A stretch of DNA of 64,000 nucleotides from Sphingosinicella sp. (GCA_013816585.1 JACDEE010000013.1:1-64000), one strand, 5' to 3'; shown: positions 27,284 through 36,627, counted from the stretch's first letter. The notes: generated by a model not told the origin, from the sequence alone. A program made the numbers and translations.

Positions 27284-27691
27284 ATGAAAAAAACCTCGGT
27301 TGCCGCTGTTTTCGGCGGCTTTTGTCTGACGTTCGTACCTATTAGCACCGCGGCCGCGCAAACGGCCTGGATGCCAGGTACGGAAATTACAGGCCACTCA
27401 GTGATGGTCGAAACCAACGGTGTGACCAACACCGTTTATTTCGATGCCGGCGGATCCGCAAGGATCGTAACGCCATCCGGCCGTGAAACGCCGGCTCGCT
27501 GGAACGTCGAAAATCAGATGCTTTGTCTGGAAACCGGCGCGAACGTTCGGGAATGCTGGCCGTATCAGTCCGCTTTCCAGACTGGCATGCCGGTCACCTT
27601 GACCAGCACCTGCCAGGCGACATCGCGTTGGACTGCCAATTCGACGGCTGCCCCGATGATGGCCGAGCCACGCGCAGGCGAGCGCGGCTGA
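27284..27691 (+). CDS. Small secreted hypothetical protein under a stress promoter (135 aa)
   Basis: The signal peptide spans residues 1-26 (cleavage after STAAA). The mature protein has three Cys in a beta-rich body (MLCLETGANVRECWPYQ and LTSTCQA) and a polar tail. I do not recognise its fold; 'GTEITGHSVMVETNGVTNTVYFDAGG' followed by a Cys-rich half suggests a small beta-barrel that senses or binds something outside. AGGAGG is seven bases upstream of the ATG. The upstream EcfG box indicates induction by general stress. Confidence 0.65.
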   Translation: MKKTSVAAVFGGFCLTFVPISTAAAQTAWMPGTEITGHSVMVETNGVTNTVYFDAGGSARIVTPSGRETPARWNVENQMLCLETGANVRECWPYQSAFQTGMPVTLTSTCQATSRWTANSTAAPMMAEPRAGERG

Positions 27692-27760
27692 TCGAAATTT
27701 TCAGCCTTGGATCCGCTTAGGCGGCCAGGCTGAAACCTGAAACAACAAGGGAATTTTGAT

Positions 27761-28048
27761 ATGCTATTCTCAAAATCGGGAATTTTTACCAAGGGACTGG
27801 TTTGCGTCGCACTCTGCGCCAGCTCAACTCCGGCGCTCGCCAATCCCTGCGCCTTAAGCCTTCAGGGTTGCGTGCTTCCGGTGCAAGACGTCGTCGCAGC
27901 GCCGGTCGCTCAGACGCCGGTCATGGTCGACGAAGTGGAAAGCGGTGGTGGCCTGGGAATTCTCCCTATCCTCGTTGGGCTAGCCGCTCTCGGCGCTCTC
28001 GCCTATCTGCTGCTCGATGACGATGACGATGATGCTGTAAGCCCCTGA
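27761..28048 (+). CDS. Small secreted/membrane protein with a hexa-aspartate tail (95 aa)
   Basis: A 95-residue protein with a signal peptide (1-27, cleavage after TPALA), a short mature part with two Cys eight residues apart (NPCALSLQGC), a second hydrophobic segment (about 64-83) and a C-terminal block of six Asp. It would sit in the inner membrane with an acidic tail on one face. No family is recognised. It follows the stress-controlled secreted gene by about 70 bases and its own stop is just before a strong hairpin. Confidence 0.6.
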   Translation: MLFSKSGIFTKGLVCVALCASSTPALANPCALSLQGCVLPVQDVVAAPVAQTPVMVDEVESGGGLGILPILVGLAALGALAYLLLDDDDDDAVSP

Positions 28049-28051
28049 CGT

Positions 28052-28080
28052 AATTGCCGAGGGAGTACCCCTCGGCAATT
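28052..28080 (+). terminator. Strong hairpin after the Asp-tail gene
   Basis: A perfect 12-bp stem (AATTGCCGAGGG with its complement) closes a five-base loop, starting four bases after the upstream stop codon. The T-tract is missing, so it may act by pausing, with Rho, or as an RNA 3'-end protector. The position fits transcription termination. Confidence 0.65.
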
Positions 28081-28403
28081 CACGGGCCTTCGGCTCGCCA
28101 GGAATAAGTGCAGGCCTCGTCGCTTTCCTCCCTTTTGCGACGGGGTCTCGTACTGTCTGTAGCCGCCGACGGCTTCCATAAGCCTGTGGGCCTATATTAA
28201 ATCCACCAAAACTTGACTTTTTGCGGCCCAGCATACAAATGCGCGGCCAGCGAAGCATCATTGCAGCGTGATCGGCCTATCGGGCCCGGCTCTGCTTCGT
28301 AGATTTCAAAGTCTTCCCTTATCACGCGGGTTGGCAGAACCCGCCGCGATTTCGCGCGCCCGTTTCGGCTGCGCGTAAGCGCTGCACAAGATGTGAGTTA
28401 TCC
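28081..28403 (+). promoter_or_regulatory. Long leader region of the DEAD-box helicase gene
   Basis: No gene is seen in this 320-base stretch. It holds a TTGACT at 28213 with a weak -10-like TACAAA after 15 bases, and a 7-bp hairpin at 28326-28344 (GCGGGTT / AACCCGC). Long structured leaders are usual for cold-inducible RNA helicases, which fits, but is inference. Confidence 0.35.
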
Positions 28404-29735
28404 ATGACTGAATTTTCGAACCTCGGCCTTTCGCAGCCGATCATGCAGGCGCTCGCGCTCAAGGAATATGGGCAGCCGACGCCAATCCAGGCACAGGCCA
28501 TTCCGATCCTTTTGCAGGGCCGCGATCTGCTCGGCATCGCGCAAACCGGCACCGGGAAAACCGCAGCCTTCATGCTGCCGTCGATCGACCGTCTGATCAA
28601 CAGCGACAAGCGCCCGCAGCCGCGCACCTGCCGGATGCTAGTGCTTGCACCGACACGCGAACTGGCCAGCCAGATTGCCGAAAATGCGCGTGCCTATAGC
28701 CGCTTTTCTCCGCTTTCGGTGACGACCGTGTTCGGCGGCACGTCTGTACACAAGAACAAGCAGGAGCTTTCGCGCGGCGTCGACGTGCTCGTCGCCACTC
28801 CCGGCCGCCTGATCGATCTGATCGAACAGGGCGCGCTGATGCTTCGCAACGTCGAGATACTCGTGCTGGACGAAGCCGACCAGATGATGGACCTGGGTTT
28901 CATCCACGCCCTGAAGCAGATCGTCAAATTGCTTCCGGCCAAGCGCCAGAGCCTGTTCTTTTCGGCTACCATGCCAAAGGCGATCAAGGAACTGGCCGAC
29001 AAGTTCCTGACCGATCCGACCCAGGTCGCCGTGGCTCCGGCCGCCTCGACCGCGGAGCGGGTCGATCAATATGTGACCTTCGTCACCCAGACCGAGAAGC
29101 AGGCCCTGCTCACCATGATGCTGCGGGCAGGCTTCAGCGAAAAGGGCAATATGGACCGGGTGCTGATTTTCACCCGTACCAAGCATGGCGCTGACCGGGT
29201 GGTGAAATTGCTGAACGGCAACGGCATCGCCGCCAATGCGATCCACGGCAATAAGAGCCAGCCGCAGCGCGAGCGCGCGCTGGCCGACTTCAAATCCAGC
29301 CGGGTAAAGATATTGATCGCGACCGACATCGCCGCTCGCGGGATCGACGTTTCGGGCGTTTCGCACGTCATCAATTTCGAACTTCCAAATGTGCCCGAAC
29401 AATATGTCCACCGGATCGGCCGCACTGCGCGTGCGGGAGCCGCGGGCGTGGCGGTCGCATTCTGTGCGGATGACGAGCGGGCTTATCTGAAGGGTATCGA
29501 AAAGCTCACCAAGCAGCGGATCGAAATCGCACCGTTGCCGGAGAATTTCGTCGCCGAGGCGAACCGGATCAAGGCGACCCGTGTTGCTCCGGCCGTGCAG
29601 CCGCAAGGCCAGCGCAGCGATGGAGACCGCGAGGACCGCAACCGCGTCCGTCGTCCCAAGAGCCGCCGACCGAATTTCGGCGCCGCCGGCGCTCCGAAGA
29701 GTAACCGGGCAAGGCGGCGCGCATCCGGCAGGTAA
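28404..29735 (+). CDS. DEAD-box ATP-dependent RNA helicase (RhlE-like)
   Basis: A 443-residue helicase with the whole motif set: FSNLGL/PTPIQ Q motif, AQTGTGKT (I), PTRELASQI (Ia), DEAD near residue 160 (II), SAT (III), and RGIDV / HRIGRTAR (V, VI). The C-terminal 70 residues are Arg-rich (RRPKSRRPNF...RARRRASGR), a RNA-binding tail typical of RhlE and of cold-response helicases. It unwinds RNA during ribosome assembly or mRNA decay. The long non-coding leader suggests post-transcriptional control. Confidence 0.92.
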   Translation: MTEFSNLGLSQPIMQALALKEYGQPTPIQAQAIPILLQGRDLLGIAQTGTGKTAAFMLPSIDRLINSDKRPQPRTCRMLVLAPTRELASQIAENARAYSRFSPLSVTTVFGGTSVHKNKQELSRGVDVLVATPGRLIDLIEQGALMLRNVEILVLDEADQMMDLGFIHALKQIVKLLPAKRQSLFFSATMPKAIKELADKFLTDPTQVAVAPAASTAERVDQYVTFVTQTEKQALLTMMLRAGFSEKGNMDRVLIFTRTKHGADRVVKLLNGNGIAANAIHGNKSQPQRERALADFKSSRVKILIATDIAARGIDVSGVSHVINFELPNVPEQYVHRIGRTARAGAAGVAVAFCADDERAYLKGIEKLTKQRIEIAPLPENFVAEANRIKATRVAPAVQPQGQRSDGDREDRNRVRRPKSRRPNFGAAGAPKSNRARRRASGR

Positions 29736-29786
29736 TTCGAATCAGGCAATGCTTTTTTTGATCTGCAAGATCGCTAAAGGGGGAGG

Positions 29787-31778
29787 ATGTTGCGTGGCTT
29801 CATCCTCCCCTTTTTCGTGCTCGCGACCCCCGCCTCGGCGCAGGTTGCGGATATCATCGTCACCGGTCGGGGCCTCCCCGACGCGCCCGGGGAGGACGCG
29901 TATGACGTCGTGCTGCTCGACCGGGAAATTCTGACCGGCTCCGCTTCCAGCCGTCTGGACGAAATTCTGAAGCAGGTGCCCGGATTCCAGCTGTTTCGGC
30001 GCTCCGATGCCCGCTCGGCCAATCCCACCAGTCAGGGCGCGACCCTGCGCGCCCTTGGCGGCAATGCTTCGAGCCGGGCTCTGCTGATGCTCGATGGTGT
30101 GCCGCAGACCGATCCTTTTGGCGGATGGATCAGCTGGCCCGCATATGATCCGCGGCGGCTGGGCCAGGTTCGCGTCGTGCGCGGCGGTGGCAGTGGAGCC
30201 AATGGCCCCGGCGCGCTGGCCGGCACGATCGAGCTGCAAGCCGCAGACCCATCTGACCTGAAGGGTATCGCGGGCGACCTCCTTTATGGAAGCCGGGACA
30301 GTATCGATGCTTATGCCGGTCTAGGCCTGATGCTAGGCAAGGGATTCCTGAATCTGTCCGCTCAGCACAGCCAGGGCGACGGCTTCACGCCGGTAGTGAA
30401 GGAGCAGAGAGGCGCGGTCGACCGTCCCTCGCCTTACGAGCAGGAAAGTTTCGCGGCTCGCCTCGTCGCCCCTTTCACCCATGACATCGAATTGCAGGTG
30501 AACGGCCTCCTGTTCCGCGACGAACGCGAACGCGGGACGGCGTTCAGCGATATTCGCACCCGCGGCGCCGACGCATCGGCGCGTCTGGTAGGACGGCGAT
30601 GGTCGGCGCTCGTCTATGGCCAAAGCCGCAATCTCTACAACAGCTTTGCAAGCGTCGATGCCGCGCGCGCCAACGTGGCCCGTGCCTCCGAACAATATGA
30701 TGTGCCGTCGACCGGTATGGGGGCACGGGGAGAGATCCGGCCCGCGCTCGGCCCGGTGGAAGTGCGCATAGGAGGAGATTGGCGCCGCGTGGAAGGGGAA
30801 ACCCGCGAAATATTCAGCGCGGGAACCCGGCGCCGTTTTGCGGGGGGCGAAGCAGAGACGCTCGGCGGCTTCGCCGAAGCCGCATGGAAGACCGGGGCCA
30901 TGACGCTGACGGGAGGCGGCAGGCTGGACCATTGGCGGATCGGCAACGGGAGCCTGCAGGAACAAATCGTCGCCACGGGAGCGATAGCTACGGACACCTC
31001 TTTTCCCGATCGCAGCGGATGGGAAGGCACCGGTCGCGCTGGGGCGGCCCTTCGCCTCAGCGACGGACTGAAGGCTCGCGGCGCTGCCTATCTCGGCTGG
31101 AGGCTTCCGACGCTGAACGAGCTGTATCGCCCCTTCCGCGTCGGCAACGATACCACCCGCGCCAATGCCGGGCTGGAGCCCGAACGGATGGAAGGGGTCG
31201 AGGCAGGATTGGAATATAGGCCGAGCGAGTCTTCGCGGATTGGAGTGACCTTGTTCGCCAACCGGCTGAAGGATGGCATTGCCAATGTGACCCTGTCGCA
31301 AGGACCCGGCGGTACGATCAACCAGCGGCAGAATGTCGATGCGATATCCTCGAAGGGGATCGAGATTGACGCGCGGCTTGGGCTCGGCCGCTGGTCGCTC
31401 AGCGGCGGCTATGCCTATGCCGATGCAAAGGTCCGCGCGACGGACGAAGCCGCGGCGCTGGATGGGCTGCGGCCCGCGCAAACTCCCCGGCATAGTTTCG
31501 CTGCCACCGCCGCCTGGGCCAGCCGGAGCGACGCCCGCGCCTCGATGACGCTGCGTTATGTAGGCGGCCAGTTCGAAGACGATCTGAACCGGCGCCTGAT
31601 CCCCGACGCGCCGAGCATCGATGCGGCAGCGTCGCTCCCGATCAGTCGCGTCTTGACGCTCGAAGCCCGGGCCGAAAACATGACGGATACCAGGATCGTC
31701 GCGGGCATCAGCGGTGCCGGTATCATCGAACGTGCGACTCCGCGGACATTGTGGCTGGGCGTGCGCTTCCGGGACTAG
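29787..31778 (+). CDS. TonB-dependent outer membrane receptor
   Basis: A 663-residue receptor with an 18-residue signal peptide, a TonB box-like stretch (DIIVTGRG, about 22-29), a plug domain (about 40-145 with QVPGFQLFRRSDARSANP) and a 22-strand barrel ending in an aromatic residue region (LWLGVRFRD). It imports a chelate or carbohydrate with energy from TonB. It ends four bases into the minus-strand galactose dehydrogenase gene, so a link to galactoside uptake is possible; a vitamin B12 or siderophore substrate is equally open. Confidence 0.85.
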   Translation: MLRGFILPFFVLATPASAQVADIIVTGRGLPDAPGEDAYDVVLLDREILTGSASSRLDEILKQVPGFQLFRRSDARSANPTSQGATLRALGGNASSRALLMLDGVPQTDPFGGWISWPAYDPRRLGQVRVVRGGGSGANGPGALAGTIELQAADPSDLKGIAGDLLYGSRDSIDAYAGLGLMLGKGFLNLSAQHSQGDGFTPVVKEQRGAVDRPSPYEQESFAARLVAPFTHDIELQVNGLLFRDERERGTAFSDIRTRGADASARLVGRRWSALVYGQSRNLYNSFASVDAARANVARASEQYDVPSTGMGARGEIRPALGPVEVRIGGDWRRVEGETREIFSAGTRRRFAGGEAETLGGFAEAAWKTGAMTLTGGGRLDHWRIGNGSLQEQIVATGAIATDTSFPDRSGWEGTGRAGAALRLSDGLKARGAAYLGWRLPTLNELYRPFRVGNDTTRANAGLEPERMEGVEAGLEYRPSESSRIGVTLFANRLKDGIANVTLSQGPGGTINQRQNVDAISSKGIEIDARLGLGRWSLSGGYAYADAKVRATDEAAALDGLRPAQTPRHSFAATAAWASRSDARASMTLRYVGGQFEDDLNRRLIPDAPSIDAAASLPISRVLTLEARAENMTDTRIVAGISGAGIIERATPRTLWLGVRFRD

Positions 31779-32710
31779 AAAAGAAATGGGTCGACCATTT
31801 TCCGGCGCCCCAGCAAAAAAGCATCGGCGACGAGGCGGAGTGGCCGTACGTCTACCTTGCTGCTTCGGCAGTCGACCAGGTCGACGAATTCGCGGTAGAG
31901 ATCGGGATATTCGCCGGGCCCGCCGCCTGGATGAAGGCGGCCGTCCAGCTCCAGCCGCGACCCGCCTTCGGACAAGATCATCTGCATCCCCTCCGTAGTT
32001 CGGATTTCGATCGTCCAGGTTTCCGATCCGCTGCGGCGAAAATCGAGCGAGCCATGAAGATCGTCCCCAGCGACTGGTGACGAAAAGGTGATTTCAGCGG
32101 CGATCGGAGCCTGGCGATTTTCGGGAAAGCTCAGTTCGGCATTCCGGACGAACAGCGCCCCGGGGAAAATCCTGGTCAGGATCGAAAAGGCGTTTATGCC
32201 GGGGTCGAAAACGCCAAAGCCGCCGGCCTCGAAAATCCATTCCTGGCCCGGATGCCATTTGCGCACATCCTCGTGCCAGGTGACGCGCATCGACGCGATA
32301 TGCTTTCCGGCCAGCGCCTCGGCCGCTGCGGCGACGGCGGGGGCGTGCTGCGAATGCCAGGTCGTCTGAAGCGTCAACTGGCGACCTTTGGCGAGGCAGG
32401 CAAGATCCTCGATCTCGCTCAAAGTCATTGTGGGCGGCTTTTCGAGCATCAGGTGAAGCCCCGCCTCGATACAGTCGCGGGCAATCTGGTACCGGACGCT
32501 GGGCGGCGTGGTGATCGCCGCGGCGTCCAGCCCGAGATCCGCGGCGAGCAATTCGCTATGCGTCGTGAAGCTTGGCACGCCCTCGACACCCTTGCCCTGT
32601 CGGCTGACCGTGGCCGCAAGTTCGAGGCGCGGGTTGGCCGCGATTGCGGGCACATGCTGGTCGGCGGCGATCTTGCCGAAACCGATTATCGCGATCTTCA
32701 GCGGAGGCAT
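31775..32710 (-). CDS. D-galactose 1-dehydrogenase (Gfo/Idh/MocA family)
   Basis: A 311-residue Gfo/Idh/MocA oxidoreductase. The Rossmann nucleotide site is IIGFGKIA (residues 8-15), and the catalytic Lys is in EKPPTM (about 92-97), as in the fungal and bacterial D-galactose dehydrogenases. The function is supported by context: the KDPGal aldolase and kinase genes lie next to it on the same strand and a lactonase and a galactonate dehydratase gene nearby. It would oxidise D-galactose to D-galactono-1,4/1,5-lactone with NAD(P). Confidence 0.83.
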   Translation of the reverse strand: MPPLKIAIIGFGKIAADQHVPAIAANPRLELAATVSRQGKGVEGVPSFTTHSELLAADLGLDAAAITTPPSVRYQIARDCIEAGLHLMLEKPPTMTLSEIEDLACLAKGRQLTLQTTWHSQHAPAVAAAAEALAGKHIASMRVTWHEDVRKWHPGQEWIFEAGGFGVFDPGINAFSILTRIFPGALFVRNAELSFPENRQAPIAAEITFSSPVAGDDLHGSLDFRRSGSETWTIEIRTTEGMQMILSEGGSRLELDGRLHPGGGPGEYPDLYREFVDLVDCRSSKVDVRPLRLVADAFLLGRRKMVDPFLF

Positions 32711-33339
32711 CAGGGTTTCAGGCCCCTGATATAGGCCTCGGCCCGCTCGCCGACGCTTTCGGGCGATTGTCCGGGCTTATAGAGGCCCGAACCCAGGCCA
32801 AAGCCGTTCGCGCCCGCTTCAAGCCAGGGCTGCATATTTTCGGGCGAGACCCCGCCTACCACGATCAGCGGCACGTCGGGGGGGAGCGCAGCGCGCTGTG
32901 CTTTTACGACAGCCGGCGAGGCGGCTTCCGCAGGAAAAAGCTTCAAAGCGTGAGCCCCCGCGCGTAGCGCGGTGAAGGCTTCGGACGGCGTGAAATATCC
33001 TGGAATCGAGATCATTGTTGCGGCGACGCTCGCTTCGATCACCGGAACATGGGTGCACGGGGATACGATCAGGCGGCCCCCTGCGCGCCATACTTGATCC
33101 ACCTGTGCGGGTTCGAGCACCGTACCCGCGCCGATCAGTGCCCGTCCTTCAAAGCGCGCCGCGAGCCTGGCGATACTGTCCAGCGGATCGGGAGAATTGA
33201 GCGGAACTTCGATGATCCGGATGCCGGCGCTGAACAAGGCGTCACCGACCGCTTCCACCTTGTCCGGAGTGACGCCGCGAATGATCGCCACCAGGGGACA
33301 GGCGCCGAAACATTGCTGGAAGAACTCGGCTGCGTTCAT
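32710..33339 (-). CDS. dgoA: 2-dehydro-3-deoxy-6-phosphogalactonate aldolase
   Basis: A 209-residue class I aldolase of the KDPG/KDPGal family. The Schiff-base Lys is in ALKLFPAE (residue near 132), the conserved catalytic Glu in RIIEVPLNSP (about 44), and the phosphate site in the SPCTHVP and GVSPEN segments. It cleaves KDPGal to pyruvate and glyceraldehyde 3-phosphate. Its ATG overlaps the stop of the kinase gene by one base, so kinase and aldolase are translated together. Confidence 0.93.
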   Translation of the reverse strand: MNAAEFFQQCFGACPLVAIIRGVTPDKVEAVGDALFSAGIRIIEVPLNSPDPLDSIARLAARFEGRALIGAGTVLEPAQVDQVWRAGGRLIVSPCTHVPVIEASVAATMISIPGYFTPSEAFTALRAGAHALKLFPAEAASPAVVKAQRAALPPDVPLIVVGGVSPENMQPWLEAGANGFGLGSGLYKPGQSPESVGERAEAYIRGLKP

Positions 33340-34223
33340 CAGATTAACTCCGCCAATTGCCGGATGCCGGCCAGGAAACTGGCTTCGCCATCCACTTCGC
33401 GCGCCTCCTGCCCCGCTTCGACCAGGGCCGACGCATAAAGGCTGGTAAGTTCCGGCCGCCCTATCACGATCACTTCCGCCTCCGGCGCAGCGCGCAGACC
33501 GACACGTATATCGGCTCCGATCAGCAAGCCGCTGGTATAGGAGGCGGCATCCTCGCGCTTCGCCTGGTCCAGCAGCACTCGCGCGCGGACCGAGAATAAT
33601 TCCGCCGTCAGCCCGTCATGCGCAAGACCGCGCCTTACGCCCGAATGAAACGCCTCTCCGGTCGTGGCGGGGAGCCTGAGCAGATCCGCCAATAAGCTAT
33701 GTTCCTTCAGCAGGCTGAATATCTCTCCGGTCATCACCGTGTTAAAGCCAATGATCCGGCCATCCACGACATTGATCCATTTATTGTGCGTGCCGGGATG
33801 GCAGATCAGGCAATCGCCCGGAACCATATCGGCTGCGACCGCGCCCAATATCTGGACCTCTTCGCCCCGCATTACGTCGGCTTCCCCATCGGTCAGATAA
33901 GAAAGGCCGGGGATGATCGCCGTTCGGCCCTCTTCGGCCCAGACCAGGCGTTCGGCGAGATCGGACAGCCCGGCCGGACAAGGGACGTAAGGCGCCTCCA
34001 CCCAGCCGCGATTCGATCCGATCATTCCGGCCATCAACAAAAGATGGTCGCCCAACCTCCGGCGGATGTCGTTCACCGCTTCGGAAAATTGTCCGCGCTC
34101 GACCGACAATATGCCCTGATCATCCTCCATTTCGCCGACGCAATTCCCCGCGCCGTCGATCAGCCACGCGCGGCGGTTGGTCGTTCCCCAATCGACGGCG
34201 ATGAAGCCTTCCGCCCGGCGCAT
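33339..34223 (-). CDS. dgoK: 2-dehydro-3-deoxygalactonokinase
   Basis: A 294-residue ASKHA-fold sugar kinase. The phosphate 1 motif is VDWGTTNRRAWLI (residues 10-22) and the later GSNRGW, GTHNKWI and GEIFSLL stretches are typical of DgoK. It phosphorylates 2-dehydro-3-deoxy-D-galactonate to the 6-phosphate for the aldolase. The ATG used is where family similarity begins; the frame is open much further upstream but that part is antisense to the lactonase gene and is not real. Confidence 0.92.
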   Translation of the reverse strand: MRRAEGFIAVDWGTTNRRAWLIDGAGNCVGEMEDDQGILSVERGQFSEAVNDIRRRLGDHLLLMAGMIGSNRGWVEAPYVPCPAGLSDLAERLVWAEEGRTAIIPGLSYLTDGEADVMRGEEVQILGAVAADMVPGDCLICHPGTHNKWINVVDGRIIGFNTVMTGEIFSLLKEHSLLADLLRLPATTGEAFHSGVRRGLAHDGLTAELFSVRARVLLDQAKREDAASYTSGLLIGADIRVGLRAAPEAEVIVIGRPELTSLYASALVEAGQEAREVDGEASFLAGIRQLAELI

Positions 34224-34334
34224 GCGTTCCTCTCCTGCTTGTCGCCCTAACCCGTATCGCGCTTTATGGGTCCGCAAGTTGGGTTTTCTTACGAGCATGG
34301 GGACTATCGGCAAAATATGGCGGAGGACAAGGAT

Positions 34335-35192
34335 ATGCGCTGCGTCGCGGACGTGAAGGCCGTGCTTGGCGAAGGGCCAATCTGGGTCGAACGTGACCAA
34401 TCGCTCTATTGGACTGATATAAAGGGGCAAAAGATCTTTCGCCTCGCCGAAGGGCGCGCGCTCGATCAATGGGATACGCCCTTTCGCGTCGGATCGATCG
34501 CGCCGCGCGAAACAGGAGGCTTCATTGCCGGCACCGACCAGGGATTTGCGGCCATCGACCTGGATCTCGGAAGCTTCGACATCATAGGCAATCCCGAGCC
34601 CGACCGCCTCGACAATCGATCTAACGATGGGAAAGTGGACCGCGACGGCTATTTCTGGGCGGGCACGATGGACGATACCGAACGGACGGCTTCGGGCGCG
34701 CTCTACCGGCTCGATTTCGATCTTCGCTGTACCCGGATGGAGGATGGTTATCGAGTACCCAACGGCCCGGCGTTCAGCCCCGGCGGGCGGCTGATGTACC
34801 ATGCCGATTCCGCGCGGCAGATTATTTATGTCTATGATTTGGGCGAGGGCGGAACGCTTGGCGAACGAAACACTTTCGCCCGCTTCGCCGAAAATGATGG
34901 CTATCCCGATGGAATGACGGTCGATGCGGAAGGCTGCCTGTGGGTCGCCTTCTGGGACGGCTGGTGCGTGCGGCGCTTCTCGCCTGCCGGCGAATGTATC
35001 CGGATAGTCGATCTGCCCGTGCAAAGGCCTACCAGCCTTGCCTTTGGCGGGCCCGATCTCGATCGCCTGTATGTGACTTCGGCCAGTATCGGCCTCGACG
35101 AACTGGCGCTGAAGATGCAGCCGCTCGCCGGCGCGATGTTCCAGTGCGATCCGGGCATTTCGGGAGTGGCCGAAATACCCTTTGGCGGCTAA
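34335..35192 (+). CDS. SMP-30/gluconolactonase/LRE family lactonase
   Basis: A 285-residue six-bladed beta-propeller. The calcium/metal ligands are visible: Glu in LGEGPIW (about 13), Asn in SNDGKVD (near 97), and Asp in YPDGMTVD (about 193). In this cluster it would open the D-galactonolactone formed by galactose dehydrogenase. The start has GGAGG eight bases upstream; an ATG 18 bases earlier lacks such spacing. Confidence 0.87.
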   Translation: MRCVADVKAVLGEGPIWVERDQSLYWTDIKGQKIFRLAEGRALDQWDTPFRVGSIAPRETGGFIAGTDQGFAAIDLDLGSFDIIGNPEPDRLDNRSNDGKVDRDGYFWAGTMDDTERTASGALYRLDFDLRCTRMEDGYRVPNGPAFSPGGRLMYHADSARQIIYVYDLGEGGTLGERNTFARFAENDGYPDGMTVDAEGCLWVAFWDGWCVRRFSPAGECIRIVDLPVQRPTSLAFGGPDLDRLYVTSASIGLDELALKMQPLAGAMFQCDPGISGVAEIPFGG

Positions 35193-35261
35193 CCGAAGCG
35201 CATTGGGCTGGCGCCCGGATGCAACCTTATCCGCGCCGACTCTTTATCCAGACTGCGCCGC

Positions 35262-36599
35262 GTGCGGAGCGTTGATGGGAGGATCATAATCGCCAATTTC
35301 ATGTTCGCGACCGGGATCGAGAATAGTATCCCGACGATTAATAACGGCCGGACACGCATCGACCAGATGCACGCGTGCGGTCATTACGAAAAATGGCGCG
35401 AGGATTTCGATTGCGTCGAGGAAATCGGAATCCAGTATCTTCGCTACGGTCCGCCGATCCACCGCACTTTCATTGGACCCGGCAAATATGACTGGGAATT
35501 TTCCGACCTCGCTTTTGCCGACATAAAGCGGCGCGACATCACCCCGATCGTAGATCTTTGCCATTTCGGAGTGCCCGACTGGCTGGGCAATTTCCAGAAT
35601 CCCGATTTCCCGCAGCAATTCGCCTCCTATGCAGCGGCCTTTGCCGAACGGTACCCGTGGGTGCAGCTCTATACGCCGGTCAACGAGATGTTCATTTGCG
35701 CTGTCTTTTCCGCCAAATATGGCTGGTGGAACGAGCAAATGACGACGGACCGTTCATTCGTCACCGCGCTGAAGCATATCGTCAAAGGCAATGTGCTGGC
35801 GATGATCGAGATATTGAAACGGCGGCCGGACGCCATCTTCATTCAGAGCGAATCTTCGGAATATTTCCATGCCGACAGCCCGGCCGCGATCGGCCCTGCG
35901 GAACACATGAATTCCAAACGCTTCCTCAGCCTTGATTTGAATTACGGCCGGCGGGTCGACAGCGACATGTACGAATATCTGCTCGGAAACGGCATGACCA
36001 AGGAGGAATATGATTTCTTCCTGCACAACCGGCTGAAGCAGCACTGTATCTTGGGCAACGATTATTATTGGACCAACGAACATCGGGTCCATGCTGACGG
36101 CCGCACCGAAGCTTCGGGCGAGGTGTTCGGATATAGCGAGATCACCCGCCAATATTATAACCGCTACCGCCTGCCGGTGATGCACACCGAAACCAATTTG
36201 AAGGAAGGGCCGAACGGGAACGAGGCGGTGCAATGGCTCTGGAAGGAATGGGCCAATGTGCTTCGGCTTCGCAACGTCGGCATCCCCACCGTCGGCTTCA
36301 CCTGGTATTCGCTGACCGATCAGGTCGACTGGGACACCGCGCTTCGCGAGCAGAATGGCAACGTTAATCCGCTGGGCCTGTTCGATCTCGATCGCAACAT
36401 CCGCAACGTCGGCCGCGCCTATAAGAAATTGATTGCCGACTGGCGCGAAGTGCTGCCGGCCTCGTCGGTTTGCCTGGTCGTGCCGATCGTGCCACCTTCG
36501 CAATCGGGCGGTGAGCATGACCAGGAGCAGCAGCGCGACGCGAAACAGGCGCTGAAAAGCGAAAACACCCAGGCTTCAAATCCGGAAGCCGGGCCCTGA
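35262..36599 (+). CDS. Glycoside hydrolase family 1-like beta-glycosidase
   Basis: A 445-residue GH1-type TIM barrel. The acid/base Glu is E142 in TPVNEMF and the nucleophile candidate is E310 in MHTETN, a variant of the usual ENG context. The protein probably hydrolyses a beta-galactoside or related oligosaccharide and feeds galactose into the neighbouring catabolic genes. The last 45 residues are Gln/Ser/Pro-rich and polar. GTG at 35262 is used because an ATG at 35301 would cut into the conserved first strand. No signal peptide is present, so the substrate must be imported. Confidence 0.78.
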   Translation: MRSVDGRIIIANFMFATGIENSIPTINNGRTRIDQMHACGHYEKWREDFDCVEEIGIQYLRYGPPIHRTFIGPGKYDWEFSDLAFADIKRRDITPIVDLCHFGVPDWLGNFQNPDFPQQFASYAAAFAERYPWVQLYTPVNEMFICAVFSAKYGWWNEQMTTDRSFVTALKHIVKGNVLAMIEILKRRPDAIFIQSESSEYFHADSPAAIGPAEHMNSKRFLSLDLNYGRRVDSDMYEYLLGNGMTKEEYDFFLHNRLKQHCILGNDYYWTNEHRVHADGRTEASGEVFGYSEITRQYYNRYRLPVMHTETNLKEGPNGNEAVQWLWKEWANVLRLRNVGIPTVGFTWYSLTDQVDWDTALREQNGNVNPLGLFDLDRNIRNVGRAYKKLIADWREVLPASSVCLVVPIVPPSQSGGEHDQEQQRDAKQALKSENTQASNPEAGP

Positions 36600-36627
36600 G
36601 CACAATTTCCAGCAAGGCGACAGACAG

